Below are positions 29,039-37,238 of a stretch of 64,000 bases of DNA, piece by piece (the stretch's first letter is position 1; every line of letters begins with the position of its first letter). The notes beneath the pieces are model-generated. The model searched no databases, was not told where the DNA came from, and was given only the letters and a program-made list of their open reading frames with translations. Both the position numbers and the translations under genes were made by a program. The DNA is from Acinetobacter schindleri CIP 107287 (GTDB lineage: Bacteria > Pseudomonadota > Gammaproteobacteria > Pseudomonadales > Moraxellaceae): assembly GCF_000368625.1 (NCBI RefSeq), contig NZ_KB849574.1, forward strand, positions 1 through 64,000, given 5' to 3'.

Positions 29039-29779
29039 ATGAAACGTATTCTGTGTATGACCCTGTTGTTGAGCTTCCCTTTTGCAGCAAGCTATAGCGC
29101 ATCAACAAAAAAAGCACCGCAATTGCCCACACAGACCATTGATGTGCAGCCAACACATTTGACGACACGCATTGAGTGGAGCAAGTTTCCCAAACCAAAA
29201 TATAGCAATGAAGATTTAAAAGGTCAGGACCGTTCTGCGGTGGTACGTATCTATGCCAACGAGCAGGGGCATATCAAACAGGCTGTCATTCAGGACAGTA
29301 CCGGTTACCAGCAGCTGGATCAGCTACTACTTAATGCCGTGAAATCTGCTGAAGTTAGACCACATATTGATAATAAAACAGCACTACCGATCATTGGCTA
29401 TCAGGTGTTTAACCTGAAACTGATTGACCAGGATCAGGAATTTTGCGAATACAGTTTCAACTCTAAAAATTGGCAAGCACAACAGGAGCAGCAAAAAACT
29501 AAATTCCAGTATCTAAACCAACCTGAGCTAAACGTTGATACAGATTTACTGAATGAAAACGACCGAACAGTAGAGTTTCAGATCAAAGCCAATCGCAAAG
29601 GCGAGATTAAAAAGGTCAAGATCAGAAAAGGCTCAGGCATTTATCAACTCGATCAGCAAGTAGCAAATGCATTGAAAGATACCCAGATCATTACTAAACG
29701 CCGCGCAAGTACCCTATGGTTGTATAAACCATCCAGCTTTAAGGATGAAATTCAGTTTAAACTGAATGAATGCAAATAA
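29039..29779 (+). CDS. Exported protein with two tandem TonB-C-like domains
   Basis: A 246-residue protein starting with a signal peptide (MKRILCMTLLLSFPFAASYS|A). Two similar segments follow: VRIYANEQGHIKQAVIQDSTG with QQLDQLLLNAVKSAEV, and VEFQIKANRKGEIKKVKIRKGSG with YQLDQQVANALKDTQI. Both match the fold of the TonB C-terminal domain. Unlike TonB there is no transmembrane anchor with Pro-rich spacer, so it cannot transduce energy from ExbBD in the usual way; it is more likely a periplasmic scaffold. An upstream TTG at 29015 is in frame but unlikely. Confidence 0.7.
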   Translation: MKRILCMTLLLSFPFAASYSASTKKAPQLPTQTIDVQPTHLTTRIEWSKFPKPKYSNEDLKGQDRSAVVRIYANEQGHIKQAVIQDSTGYQQLDQLLLNAVKSAEVRPHIDNKTALPIIGYQVFNLKLIDQDQEFCEYSFNSKNWQAQQEQQKTKFQYLNQPELNVDTDLLNENDRTVEFQIKANRKGEIKKVKIRKGSGIYQLDQQVANALKDTQIITKRRASTLWLYKPSSFKDEIQFKLNECK

Positions 29780-29783
29780 ACCA

Positions 29784-29807
29784 AAAGAGGCTTCAAACCT
29801 CTTTTTT
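29784..29807. terminator. Bidirectional terminator
   Basis: AAAGAGG-CTTCAAA-CCTCTTTTTT between convergent genes at 29779 and 29806. Confidence 0.75.
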
Positions 29808-30228
29808 AAATCATGCTATAAGCCATGTAAATAAACAGATAACGTCCGATTTTCGCAATACTCACGATCAGTAAGAATCGAGCAAAGTTTTCCTTAAGCA
29901 ATCCTGCAATTAAGGTAATTGGATCACCAATCATGGGCACCCAACTCAGCAACAAGGACCAATAACCGTATTTCTGGTAGCTCCTTTGTGCTTTTTGCAT
30001 CTGCTGTTCAGACACTGGAAACCACTTCCGGTCTTTATACTGCTCAATTCTTAGACCTAAATACCAATTCACGCAAGAGCCGAGAATATTCCCAATACTG
30101 GCAACGGCGATCAAAGTAAATGCTGAATAGCTACTATTGACCAGTAATCCTAACAATACCGCTTCTGACTGCAAAGGCAATAAAGTTGCCGCGCCAAAGG
30201 CAGACAGAAACAGAATCAGTAATACCAT
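29806..30228 (-). CDS. DedA/SNARE-associated family membrane protein (YqaA-like)
   Basis: A 140-residue inner-membrane protein of the small YqaA branch of the DedA superfamily (putative lipid flippases/transporters). It has LSAFGAATLLPLQSEAVLLGLL, a GSCVNWYLGLRIEQYKDRKWFP segment and the conserved re-entrant LLLSWVPMIGDPITLIAGLL. The gene is close to a second small membrane-protein gene upstream (17-base gap). Confidence 0.82.
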   Translation of the reverse strand: MVLLILFLSAFGAATLLPLQSEAVLLGLLVNSSYSAFTLIAVASIGNILGSCVNWYLGLRIEQYKDRKWFPVSEQQMQKAQRSYQKYGYWSLLLSWVPMIGDPITLIAGLLKENFARFLLIVSIAKIGRYLFIYMAYSMI

Positions 30229-30245
30229 CTAAGTGATCCGACTAT

Positions 30246-30536
30246 TTAGCGTGTCAGTCTTAACTGTCTTTTAGCTTTCAGATATTCCATATTTGACCAG
30301 AAAAGAGCGAGTATGATTGCAAAGATACGAGACCATTTATATTTGGTTGCCAAGGGCAAAATTGCCTCAGCCAATATATTCTGATCCTTGGTATTCAGCT
30401 CATTAATAACCAGCTGAATATGCACAATCTCAGCCACAAACAAAGCTAAACAGGCAGCCAGACCAAAGATAATGCTCCAGTAAATTCGAGAATTAGTTTC
30501 CACAATTCGAGTGAAGTTCAGGAAAAATGCTTTCAT
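30246..30536 (-). CDS. Small membrane protein of unknown function
   Basis: A 96-residue protein with two predicted helices (about 18-40 and 70-85), a short acidic loop between, and a basic tail (KAKRQLRLTR). The ATG at 30536 is chosen because a GGAT lies seven bases upstream and because a longer frame to 30599 would run through the terminator hairpin at 30552. No family is recognised. Confidence 0.55.
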   Translation of the reverse strand: MKAFFLNFTRIVETNSRIYWSIIFGLAACLALFVAEIVHIQLVINELNTKDQNILAEAILPLATKYKWSRIFAIILALFWSNMEYLKAKRQLRLTR

Positions 30537-30551
30537 GCTGATATCCAATAA

Positions 30552-30580
30552 AAAACCACCTGAATCGGTGGTTTTAATAA
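30552..30580 (-). terminator. Terminator of the GST gene
   Basis: AAAACCACC-TGAATC-GGTGGTTTT: 9-bp perfect stem located between the GST stop (30612) and the small membrane gene start (30536), all on the minus strand. Confidence 0.65.
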
Positions 30581-30611
30581 CTTTTGTACATCTTAACATA
30601 ACAATCGCAGA

Positions 30612-31232
30612 TTAACTGACCTGAATCGCTAATGCTTTTTGCACCGCAGGACGTGCCTGCATACGCTCAATATAACGGCTTACTTCCGGATAATCCGCTA
30701 AATCAATACCTTGCCATTCATAACGAAGTAACCAGGGGAAAATCGCCATATCGGCAATTGAATATTCGCCAGCGACATAGTCCTGACCGACCAGCTGTTT
30801 GTCCAGTACACCGTACAAGCGCTTGGTCTCATTCACATAGCGCTCTGTTGCATAAGGAATCCGCTCTGGAGCAAAACGGCTAAAGTGATGGTTCTGTCCC
30901 AGCATCGGGCCTAGCCCACCCATTTGCCACATCAACCATTGTTCCACCTGAATCCGCTTAATCTCATCGGTCGGATAAAACAGTCCGGTTTTACGTCCCA
31001 AATACTGCAAGATGGCACCCGATTCAAAGATCGAAATCGACCGATGATCTGGTCCATCCTGATCGACAATAGCTGGAATTTTATTGTTCGGTGAGATTGC
31101 CAGAAAGTCTGGCTGAAACTGGTCATTTTCCAGAATATTGACTGGAAGGATCTGATAAGATAGCCCCATTTCTTCTAATGCGATTGTAATCTTATGACCG
31201 TTGGGTGTACCCCAGTAATATAAATCAATCAT
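30612..31232 (-). CDS. Glutathione S-transferase family protein (GstN/YfcG-like)
   Basis: A 206-residue GST. The N-terminal thioredoxin-like half has LYYWGTPNGHKITIALEEMG and NNKIPAIVD, with the typical SIFESGAILQYLG glutathione-binding turn. The all-helical C-terminal half contains YSIADMAIFPWLLRYEW. The TPNGHK motif places it with the YfcG/Ure2p-like group, which often has disulfide reductase activity. It is monocistronic. Confidence 0.88.
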   Translation of the reverse strand: MIDLYYWGTPNGHKITIALEEMGLSYQILPVNILENDQFQPDFLAISPNNKIPAIVDQDGPDHRSISIFESGAILQYLGRKTGLFYPTDEIKRIQVEQWLMWQMGGLGPMLGQNHHFSRFAPERIPYATERYVNETKRLYGVLDKQLVGQDYVAGEYSIADMAIFPWLLRYEWQGIDLADYPEVSRYIERMQARPAVQKALAIQVS

Positions 31233-31377
31233 TCGTGCCTATACTCCATACACCTTTATTATGGTGTTCCAACAAAATAATGGATCTGGTCAAAAACAAC
31301 AAGCAATGCTTAATAAAATAATTTTTAATTTAATTTCAATAAATTAATTAATTTTTAAAAAAATTTCACTTAAATTT

Positions 31378-31405
31378 CTTGAAAATTTTCGGTCTGAACA
31401 CATAT
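31378..31405 (+). promoter_or_regulatory. Sigma32-type heat-shock promoter for the small heat-shock gene
   Basis: CTTGAAA (31378-31384), 13-base spacer, ACACATAT (31398-31405). The -35 is an exact RpoH consensus match; the -10 matches about 5 of 7 informative positions of CCCCATnT. A start near 31413 leaves a leader of ~100 bases with ordered hairpins. Confidence 0.6.
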
Positions 31406-31417
31406 TTATTTCTGCAT

Positions 31418-31513
31418 AAGGATGGTCTATCCATCTTTTGCCCTGTCGATGATCATCATGACAGCGGTGTTTTCTTATTTTTAAAACTTTGCTGACCTCA
31501 GGAGGTTCTAATA
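31418..31513 (+). ncRNA. Probable ROSE-type RNA thermometer in the hsp20 5' UTR
   Basis: Three consecutive hairpins are visible. GATGG-TCTAT-CCATC is at 31421-31435. CTGTC...GACAG is at 31443-31464 with an inner GATGATCATC palindrome. In the last, TTTGCT (31488-31493) faces the Shine-Dalgarno AGGAGG (31500-31505) across a GACCTC loop. The UYGCU sequence opposite the SD, forcing a G-G mismatch, is the hallmark of ROSE elements, which control small heat-shock genes. The ATG follows eight bases after the SD. An alternative tight pairing, ACCTC with GGAGGT, would also mask the SD. Confidence 0.55.
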
Positions 31514-31987
31514 ATGAGTAATATCAATCTTCATCCATTATTCCGCCGCAGCATTGGCTTTGATCGCCTCAATGATTTCATTGATTATGCCATGCAAAGC
31601 GATGCGCCAAATTATCCACCATACAATATCGAAAAACATGGTGAAAACCGTTACCGAATTGTCGTAGCCACCGCCGGTTTTAACCAGGAAGAATTGAGTA
31701 TTTCTCTTGAAAATCGCTTGCTGACAATTTCTGGAAAACCTGAAGCTGTTCAGATTGAAGGTACTGAGTATCTACATAAAGGTATAGCCCGTCGTGCCTT
31801 CAAACTATCACTGCGTTTAGACGAACACATTGAAGTACAGCAGGCAGATTATGCTAACGGTCTACTCGTGATTGACCTGCAGCGTGTAATTCCGGAAGAA
31901 AAATTGCCAAGACAAATTCCGATTGGCAAAAAGTTATTGCTGGAAAATCCGGAAGAAGTCACTGAAAAAACCGTCAATGCGGAATAA
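31514..31987 (+). CDS. Small heat-shock protein Hsp20 (IbpA/B type)
   Basis: A 157-residue alpha-crystallin-domain holdase that keeps unfolding proteins soluble. The N-terminus LHPLFRRSIGFDRLNDFIDY and YPPYNIEKHGENRYRIVVATAGF match IbpA-class proteins. The alpha-crystallin domain covers about residues 35-125, with the GIARRAFKLSLRLDEHIEV and ANGLLVIDLQR strands. A C-terminal I-x-I-like anchor is seen (RQIPIGK). It is preceded by a sigma32-like promoter and a ROSE-like leader, and is monocistronic. Confidence 0.93.
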   Translation: MSNINLHPLFRRSIGFDRLNDFIDYAMQSDAPNYPPYNIEKHGENRYRIVVATAGFNQEELSISLENRLLTISGKPEAVQIEGTEYLHKGIARRAFKLSLRLDEHIEVQQADYANGLLVIDLQRVIPEEKLPRQIPIGKKLLLENPEEVTEKTVNAE

Positions 31988-32005
31988 GCATATATAAAAT
32001 GTTCT

Positions 32006-32030
32006 AAAAAGGCCCTTCGGGGCCTTTTTT
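32006..32030 (+). terminator. Terminator of the hsp20 gene
   Basis: AAAAAGGCCC-TTCG-GGGCCTTTTTT: a stable UUCG-type tetraloop hairpin with a T-run. Confidence 0.88.
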
Positions 32031-32294
32031 GTTTTTAAGCCAATCTGGATTGTGAAGTTAATAACAGAATTTTTAACTGCTGAACGCTATGAATCAGGTA
32101 ATGTGGCTGATGGGCCACCAATACAGATTCACTATTAAAACCCCAAGTTACCGCAGCGACAGCAATTCTATTCCGATGAGCTGATTCTATATCAATGATC
32201 TGGTCACCAATATAGATGACCTGTTCTGGATGCAATTTGGATTGCTGCACAATTTTTCTAATCTGTTTGGCTTTGCTTTGACATCCTCACCCAC

Positions 32295-33359
32295 CTAAAG
32301 GAGGGTGATTCCTACTGCTAGACGCTCATGCCCGAGCGCAAGAATGTTTAGAGCTGAGTTTTTATCTCTATCGTGAGCTGTACCGCAACTCACGCACTCC
32401 CATTCTCTTATTCCAAGACCCGTCCTACCTTTCGGACTACTTGAGGTGATCTCACCACAGCACGAACAGATTTGGGTGGTATAGGCTTCATTGACTTCCT
32501 CAAACAATGCCCCTGCGTTCTCGCATTTATACTTGAGCAATGTTTTTAGTGCCGAAAACCCTGTATCTAAAACAGACTTTGCCATTTTAGTTTTGACTAG
32601 TTTCCTGGCACTTAAGTCACCCACAACAATTAGTGCATTGTTTTTTACAAGCATGGTGCTTGCTTTGTGCAAATGATCTTTACGACAATTTGCAATCTTA
32701 GCGTGTAATGCACGAACACGCTTTTTATTCCTTGATCGTTGAGCAATCCCTAATTTCTGCTCGTACTTCCGATAGAATTTAGGGTTTGTGATCACTGTGC
32801 CATCAGAGCAGGTGGCAATATCTTTTAAACCTAAATCAATGCCTATGGCTTTGGTTGCTATTGGTTTTTCTTGTTTAGATGATTCAACCACGAGGCACAC
32901 ATACCAGCGCCCACGACTATCTTCAACAAATGAGCCAGTTTTAACCTTGTATTTGCCTATACCATAACTGTCCCATAAGTTGAATTTAGTTTTCCCGTAC
33001 TCAACCCAGCCATCGGCATACTTGAATCCTGATTTTTTAAATGGTATCCAACCCAAAGATCGTCTTGCTGATTTTTTGTTGCTTACACGCCATTTCAGCT
33101 TTGCTTTTTTAAATTGCTTTCTTCGGGTAATAAGTTCTTCTGTAATGGCTTGAACAGTTTGACTATGCAGGTTGCATTCCTTAGAAGTACCTTTGGTGTA
33201 TTCTGCAATATCGTATGCCGATAGAAATTCACCCTTACGCTTGAGATGTTTAAATCCTAAATCATTCACATAATTCCAAACAAAATTCACCTCAGATGCC
33301 AATTGGTCTAGCACCTTGCAATGTTTGTTTCTTATACGTAATTTAAGTGTTTTCATCAT
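32295..33359 (-). CDS. tnpB: TnpB RNA-guided nuclease (IS605 OrfB family)
   Basis: A 354-residue full-length TnpB, ancestor-type of Cas12. RuvC-I Asp175 is in AIGIDLGLKDIATCSDG; the zinc finger has Cys298/301 and Cys322/325 (ICSCCGE...ECVSCG); RuvC-III is HDRDKNSALNIL (Asp330/332). At the usual RuvC-II position (IVVEDL in most TnpBs) this protein has VVGDLS, Gly247 in place of Glu. A Glu at 291 (EVNEAYTTQIC) may substitute, as reported for TnpBs with rearranged catalytic sites. The guide RNA should span the 3' end of this gene and the right end, reading into the HAD gene. Confidence 0.9.
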   Translation of the reverse strand: MMKTLKLRIRNKHCKVLDQLASEVNFVWNYVNDLGFKHLKRKGEFLSAYDIAEYTKGTSKECNLHSQTVQAITEELITRRKQFKKAKLKWRVSNKKSARRSLGWIPFKKSGFKYADGWVEYGKTKFNLWDSYGIGKYKVKTGSFVEDSRGRWYVCLVVESSKQEKPIATKAIGIDLGLKDIATCSDGTVITNPKFYRKYEQKLGIAQRSRNKKRVRALHAKIANCRKDHLHKASTMLVKNNALIVVGDLSARKLVKTKMAKSVLDTGFSALKTLLKYKCENAGALFEEVNEAYTTQICSCCGEITSSSPKGRTGLGIREWECVSCGTAHDRDKNSALNILALGHERLAVGITLL

Positions 33360-33376
33360 TAGAATATATTTAGTCT

Positions 33377-33790
33377 ATGAACAATAGTCAAGAAATTAGA
33401 ACAGGCCGTCACTGTGTCTTTAATATGCACATTCACTTGGTATTTGTAGCGAAATATCGTAGAGATGTTTTCACCAATGCCATGCTTGAAACGATGCGTG
33501 AAGTATTTGAACGTGTCTGCTTAGACTTTGAAGCTGAATTGATAGAATTTGACGGTGAACATGATCATGTACATTTGCTCGTCAATTATCCACCTAAAGT
33601 CGCCATTTCTAGTTTAGTGAATAGCTTAAAAGGTGCGTCTAGTCGCATTCTACGCACTAAGCATCCTGAAATTAAGAGCAAATTATGGGGCAATGCCCTG
33701 TGGTCCCCAAGTTACTTCGCTGCGTCATGCGGAGGTGCGCCAATCGGAATTATTAAACACTATATTCAGCAACAGCAAACACCGCATTAA
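33377..33790 (+). CDS. tnpA: IS200/IS605 Y1 transposase TnpA
   Basis: A 137-residue single-strand DNA transposase of the HUH superfamily. The HUH motif is HDHVHLLV (about residue 60), and the nucleophile is the tyrosine in IIKHYIQQQQ near the C-terminus. YRRDVFTNAMLETM and SLKGASSRILR are typical family segments. The gene seems intact, so the element may still move. It is divergent from tnpB by 17 bases. Confidence 0.92.
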   Translation: MNNSQEIRTGRHCVFNMHIHLVFVAKYRRDVFTNAMLETMREVFERVCLDFEAELIEFDGEHDHVHLLVNYPPKVAISSLVNSLKGASSRILRTKHPEIKSKLWGNALWSPSYFAASCGGAPIGIIKHYIQQQQTPH

Positions 33791-34477
33791 TGGCTTACGC
33801 CAGTCGCTTATATCCTCGGGCTGAACCCCGAAGTTTTACGCTCCAACGAATAAATTGAAGCATTGCTTTCGACCCACTCAAATAGCTGAAACAGTTCCGC
33901 ACCTAGATACTTTCGGCAATTATTCGGAGTATTGGAGGTGACAATTGCCATGCGAACGCCCTGCTGTTTGAGATGGCGAAGCAAATCCGCAATACCTTCA
34001 AACAATTCTGGCATTTTGCCACTACGACGCATCTCCCGTTTACAGTCATACATTAAGCGAAAGGTCTGAAATATTGACAGATTGAGTGCCTGACGGATCT
34101 GTCGTGGTGGTAAAGCTCTTAAATGCTCGACCTGATCTTTATGCATCAATGCATAGCGATATTTACCGGCAAAGCAATTCAGCAACTCGATAAACTGTTC
34201 AAAGGAATCAACCAGAGTACCATCTATATCAAAAATGACCAGCTGATAGGGTACAACGCGATTATTTAAAAAAGCCATAAGCCAGTCATCCAGCAATTTA
34301 TGCCAAGTTTAAAAAATATATCTTTTCTCTACTCATATTCACTCATATTTGTAATGTTTATCACTGTAATCCTGATCAAAATTATTTCGGCACAAATAAT
34401 GTGCGGCATAGTTGAGTTATTTTTTAGGCTTTAAACTGATAGCAGAAACTAGACTGTCTATTTTATGGCTATAAAAT

Positions 34478-34507
34478 AAAAAAGCCCTGCAAGTGCAGGG
34501 CTTTTTT
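34478..34507 (-). terminator. Terminator after infC
   Basis: AAAAAAGCCCTGC-AAGT-GCAGGGCTTTTTT: a strong 13-bp stem that separates thrS-infC from downstream genes. Confidence 0.9.
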
Positions 34508-34521
34508 CGCTCAATGAGTGC

Positions 34522-35073
34522 TTACTTTTTCTTTTTAGGACCAAGCAGCATACCCATTTGACGGCCTTCCATTTTTGGAGACTGTTCAACTACACCAATT
34601 TCCGCTACATCAGCTTCAATTTTTTGTAATTGAGCCAGACCCAACTGTTGGTGAGCCATCTCACGACCACGGAAACGAAGCGTGATTTTTACCTTGTTGC
34701 CTTCTTCAAGGAACTTGATAATTGCACGCAGTTTTACGTTGTAATCACCTACATCAGTACCAGGGCGTAGCTTGATTTCTTTCACCTGTACTTGATGTTG
34801 TTTTTTCTTCGCTTCTTTCTGCTTTTGTTTAAGATCAAACAAATGCTTGTTAAAGTCCATGATTTTACAAACAGGTGGCTCAGCATTTGCTACGATCTCT
34901 ACAAGATCAAGCTCTACGCTTTCTGCTGCACGTAAAGCTTCAGTTAAGCTTACTATACCTTTTTGCTCACCATTTTCGTCTACAAGACGGACTTCTTTCG
35001 CACGAATTTCATCATTCAACGCAGGACGGTTTGATTTGTTACCGCCCTGTTGATTACGGTCAGGCTGTTTAAT
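34522..35073 (-). CDS. infC: Translation initiation factor IF-3, with ATT start codon
   Basis: IF-3 binds the 30S subunit and checks the start codon. The 183-residue protein has [21 protein letters not shown], the linker rich in [13 protein letters not shown], and the C-domain REMAHQQLG ... [11 protein letters not shown]. The frame opens at ATT (35073-35071) preceded by GGAG, giving the N-terminus (M)[18 protein letters not shown]; no ATG, GTG or nearer in-frame start covers these conserved residues except a TTG 18 codons in. An ATT start, as in E. coli, makes infC translation sensitive to IF-3 level. It begins five bases after the thrS stop. Confidence 0.92.
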   Translation of the reverse strand: MKQPDRNQQGGNKSNRPALNDEIRAKEVRLVDENGEQKGIVSLTEALRAAESVELDLVEIVANAEPPVCKIMDFNKHLFDLKQKQKEAKKKQHQVQVKEIKLRPGTDVGDYNVKLRAIIKFLEEGNKVKITLRFRGREMAHQQLGLAQLQKIEADVAEIGVVEQSPKMEGRQMGMLLGPKKKK

Positions 35074-35078
35074 CGCTG

Positions 35079-37001
35079 TTACTCCACAATGTACCGGCCG
35101 CGTTCGGCAACGGCTGTTTTTACCAGATCAACGAAAGCATCGATTGACATGGTACCCAAATTTGTTCCTGAGCGTGTACGGACATTTACCGTACCTTCCT
35201 CTACTTCACGGTCCCCAAGTACCAGTAAGTAAGGAATACGCTCTAAAGTACGTTCACGAATCTTAAAGCCGATTTTCTCATTTCTCAAGTCGGAAATCGC
35301 GCGGATACCGCTTTCTTTAAGTTTTGCGACGACTGACTCACAAGCCTCGGCTTGAGAATCGGTAATATTCATGACACACGCCTGAATTGGTGATAACCAA
35401 GGTGGCATAAAGCCTGCGTAGTGTTCAATAAGTATACCAATAAAACGCTCGAAACTGCCAAGAATTGCACGATGTAACATTACTGGCTGATCACGGTCGT
35501 TGTCTTCGGTCACGTAAGATGCATCTAGACGTTCTGGAAGGTTGAAGTCACATTGAATCGTACCGCATTGCCATACACGGCCCAAGCAGTCTTTCAATGA
35601 GAATTCGATCTTCGGACCGTAGAACGCACCCTCACCTGGCTGCAATTCCCACTCCAGACCAGCAGCATCTAAAGCATCTGCCAAAGATTTTTCTGCCATA
35701 TCCCAAAGTGTATCATCACCAACACGTTTTTCAGGACGAGTTGACAACTTCATTTGTACTTCTTCGAAGCCAAAATCTTTGTATACATCGAGTGTCAATT
35801 TGATAAAGTCTGCAACTTCAGTACCGATTTGCTCTTTGGTACAGAAAATATGTGCATCATCTTGGGTAAAGCCGCGAACACGCATAATCCCATGTAAAGA
35901 ACCTGATGGTTCGTTACGGTGACATGACCCGAATTCTGCCAGACGTACCGGAAGATCACGGTATGACTTTAAGCCTTGGTTGAACACTTGTACGTGACAA
36001 GGACAGTTCATTGGCTTCACCGCATAGTTACGATTTTCAGAATGCGTCGTAAACATGTTGTCTGCATAGTTGGCAGCATGGCCTGATTTTTCCCATAACG
36101 TGAAATCAACCACCTGTGGTGTGCGGATTTCTTCGTAGCCATTGTCCTGCTGAACTTTACGCATGTACTGTTCAAGAACCTGGTAAATGGTCCAGCCATT
36201 CGGATGCCAGAACACCATACCCGGTGCTTCTTCCTGCATATGGAACAAGTCTAGCGCTTTACCGATTTTACGGTGATCACGTTTTTCTGCTTCTTCGATA
36301 CGTTTTACATAAGCAGCAAGCTGTTTTTTGTCCGCCCACGCTGTACCGTAAATACGTTGTAACTGTTCATTTTTCGCATCACCGCGCCAGTAAGCACCCG
36401 AGATTTTAGTCAGCTTAAACGATTTTAAGAATTTAGTATTTGGAACGTGCGGACCACGGCACATATCCAAATAGTCTTGATGGTAATACAAGCCCATTTG
36501 TGTTTCTTCAGGCATGTCTTCGATCAGACGGAGTTTGTATTCTTCGCCACGCGCAGTGAATTCTTTGATCACTTCATCACGTGGTGTCATTTTTTTGATG
36601 ACATCGTAGTCTTGATCGATGAGCTTTTTCATACGCTCTTCAATCGCTGCCATATCGTCTAGAGTAAATGGACGTGGCATCCAGATGTCATAGTAGAAAC
36701 CTTCTTCAATGACTGGACCAATTACCATTTTTGCTTCTGGGAACAATTGCTTAACAGCATGACCCACTAGGTGTGCGCAAGAGTGACGAATGATATGAAC
36801 ACCATCTTCGTCTTTCGGCGTAATAATCTGTAAGGTTGCGTCTTCAGTAATAAGATCACAAGCGTCTACTAAACGATCGTTCACACGACCTGCAACAGTA
36901 TTTTTTGCTAGACCAGGACCGATGCTTTGAGCAACTTCCATCACAGATACGGCTTGATCAAACTGTTTTTGATCGCCATTTGGCAAAGTGATAATTGGCA
37001 T
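35079..37001 (-). CDS. thrS: Threonyl-tRNA synthetase
   Basis: A 640-residue class II synthetase. Domains in order: TGS ([20 protein letters not shown]), editing N2 domain ([20 protein letters not shown]; zinc-like SAD motif [11 protein letters not shown]), and the catalytic core with [19 protein letters not shown] (zinc-binding Cys), motif 2 [20 protein letters not shown], motif 3 [19 protein letters not shown], then the anticodon-binding domain. A good AAGGA lies seven bases before the ATG. It leads the thrS-infC operon. Confidence 0.97.
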   Translation of the reverse strand: MPIITLPNGDQKQFDQAVSVMEVAQSIGPGLAKNTVAGRVNDRLVDACDLITEDATLQIITPKDEDGVHIIRHSCAHLVGHAVKQLFPEAKMVIGPVIEEGFYYDIWMPRPFTLDDMAAIEERMKKLIDQDYDVIKKMTPRDEVIKEFTARGEEYKLRLIEDMPEETQMGLYYHQDYLDMCRGPHVPNTKFLKSFKLTKISGAYWRGDAKNEQLQRIYGTAWADKKQLAAYVKRIEEAEKRDHRKIGKALDLFHMQEEAPGMVFWHPNGWTIYQVLEQYMRKVQQDNGYEEIRTPQVVDFTLWEKSGHAANYADNMFTTHSENRNYAVKPMNCPCHVQVFNQGLKSYRDLPVRLAEFGSCHRNEPSGSLHGIMRVRGFTQDDAHIFCTKEQIGTEVADFIKLTLDVYKDFGFEEVQMKLSTRPEKRVGDDTLWDMAEKSLADALDAAGLEWELQPGEGAFYGPKIEFSLKDCLGRVWQCGTIQCDFNLPERLDASYVTEDNDRDQPVMLHRAILGSFERFIGILIEHYAGFMPPWLSPIQACVMNITDSQAEACESVVAKLKESGIRAISDLRNEKIGFKIRERTLERIPYLLVLGDREVEEGTVNVRTRSGTNLGTMSIDAFVDLVKTAVAERGRYIVE

Positions 37002-37238
37002 ATGAAATCCTTAAGGAGTGATGCCCCGTACAATGGAGCATGTCACCGCGAGATTATGATCGAGGAGAACCTCAAAAGATAAAAACGGTGGATAAATAAA
37101 AATCGCCTAGAATTTTACACGTCTCGGGCCATTTAATAAACCGTTAATCCTTTTTTCTCGGCTGAAAACATGCTTTGCTGCCAATCCCTTGCAGGATATT
37201 CAGAATGACTTGGGAGATAGCCACCATGATCCATCCTG

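Larger units (their letters stand above)
32278..33834. mobile_element. IS200/IS605-family insertion sequence (tnpA + tnpB, divergent)
   Basis: A ~1.56-kb element inside the HAD gene. It carries a Y1 HUH transposase (plus strand) and a TnpB (minus strand), divergently arranged as in IS608. Subterminal hairpins mark the ends: CATCCTCACCC-ACCTAAAGG-AGGGTGATT near 32281-32310 beside tnpB (right end), and CTCGGG-CTGAAC-CCCGAAG near 33815-33833 beside tnpA (left end). No terminal inverted repeats or target duplication are seen, as expected for this single-strand mechanism. End positions are estimated to within a few bases from the reconstructed HAD frame. Confidence 0.85.
32035..34296 (-). pseudogene. 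HAD-family phosphatase (phosphoglycolate-phosphatase-like) split by an IS200/IS605 element
   Basis: The 5' part (34296 to about 33835) encodes the HAD core with motif I LVIFDIDGTLVDS, the cap domain, and motif II MAIVTSNTPNN. The 3' part (about 32277 to 32035) resumes with SKAKQIRKIVQQSKL, whose lysine is motif III-like, and motif IV VIYIGDQIIDIESA. Both parts are on the minus strand and rejoin smoothly if the element between them is removed. The first part now ends after ~14 foreign codons. Without the insertion it would be a ~225-residue phosphatase of the Gph/PpaX group. The true start may be the ATG at 34278. Confidence 0.85.

Noticed and set aside
32278..33834. Target site duplication around the IS200/IS605 element
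   Set aside because: None is found, and this family makes none. The absence is expected here, unlike for the IS5-family element at 52659.
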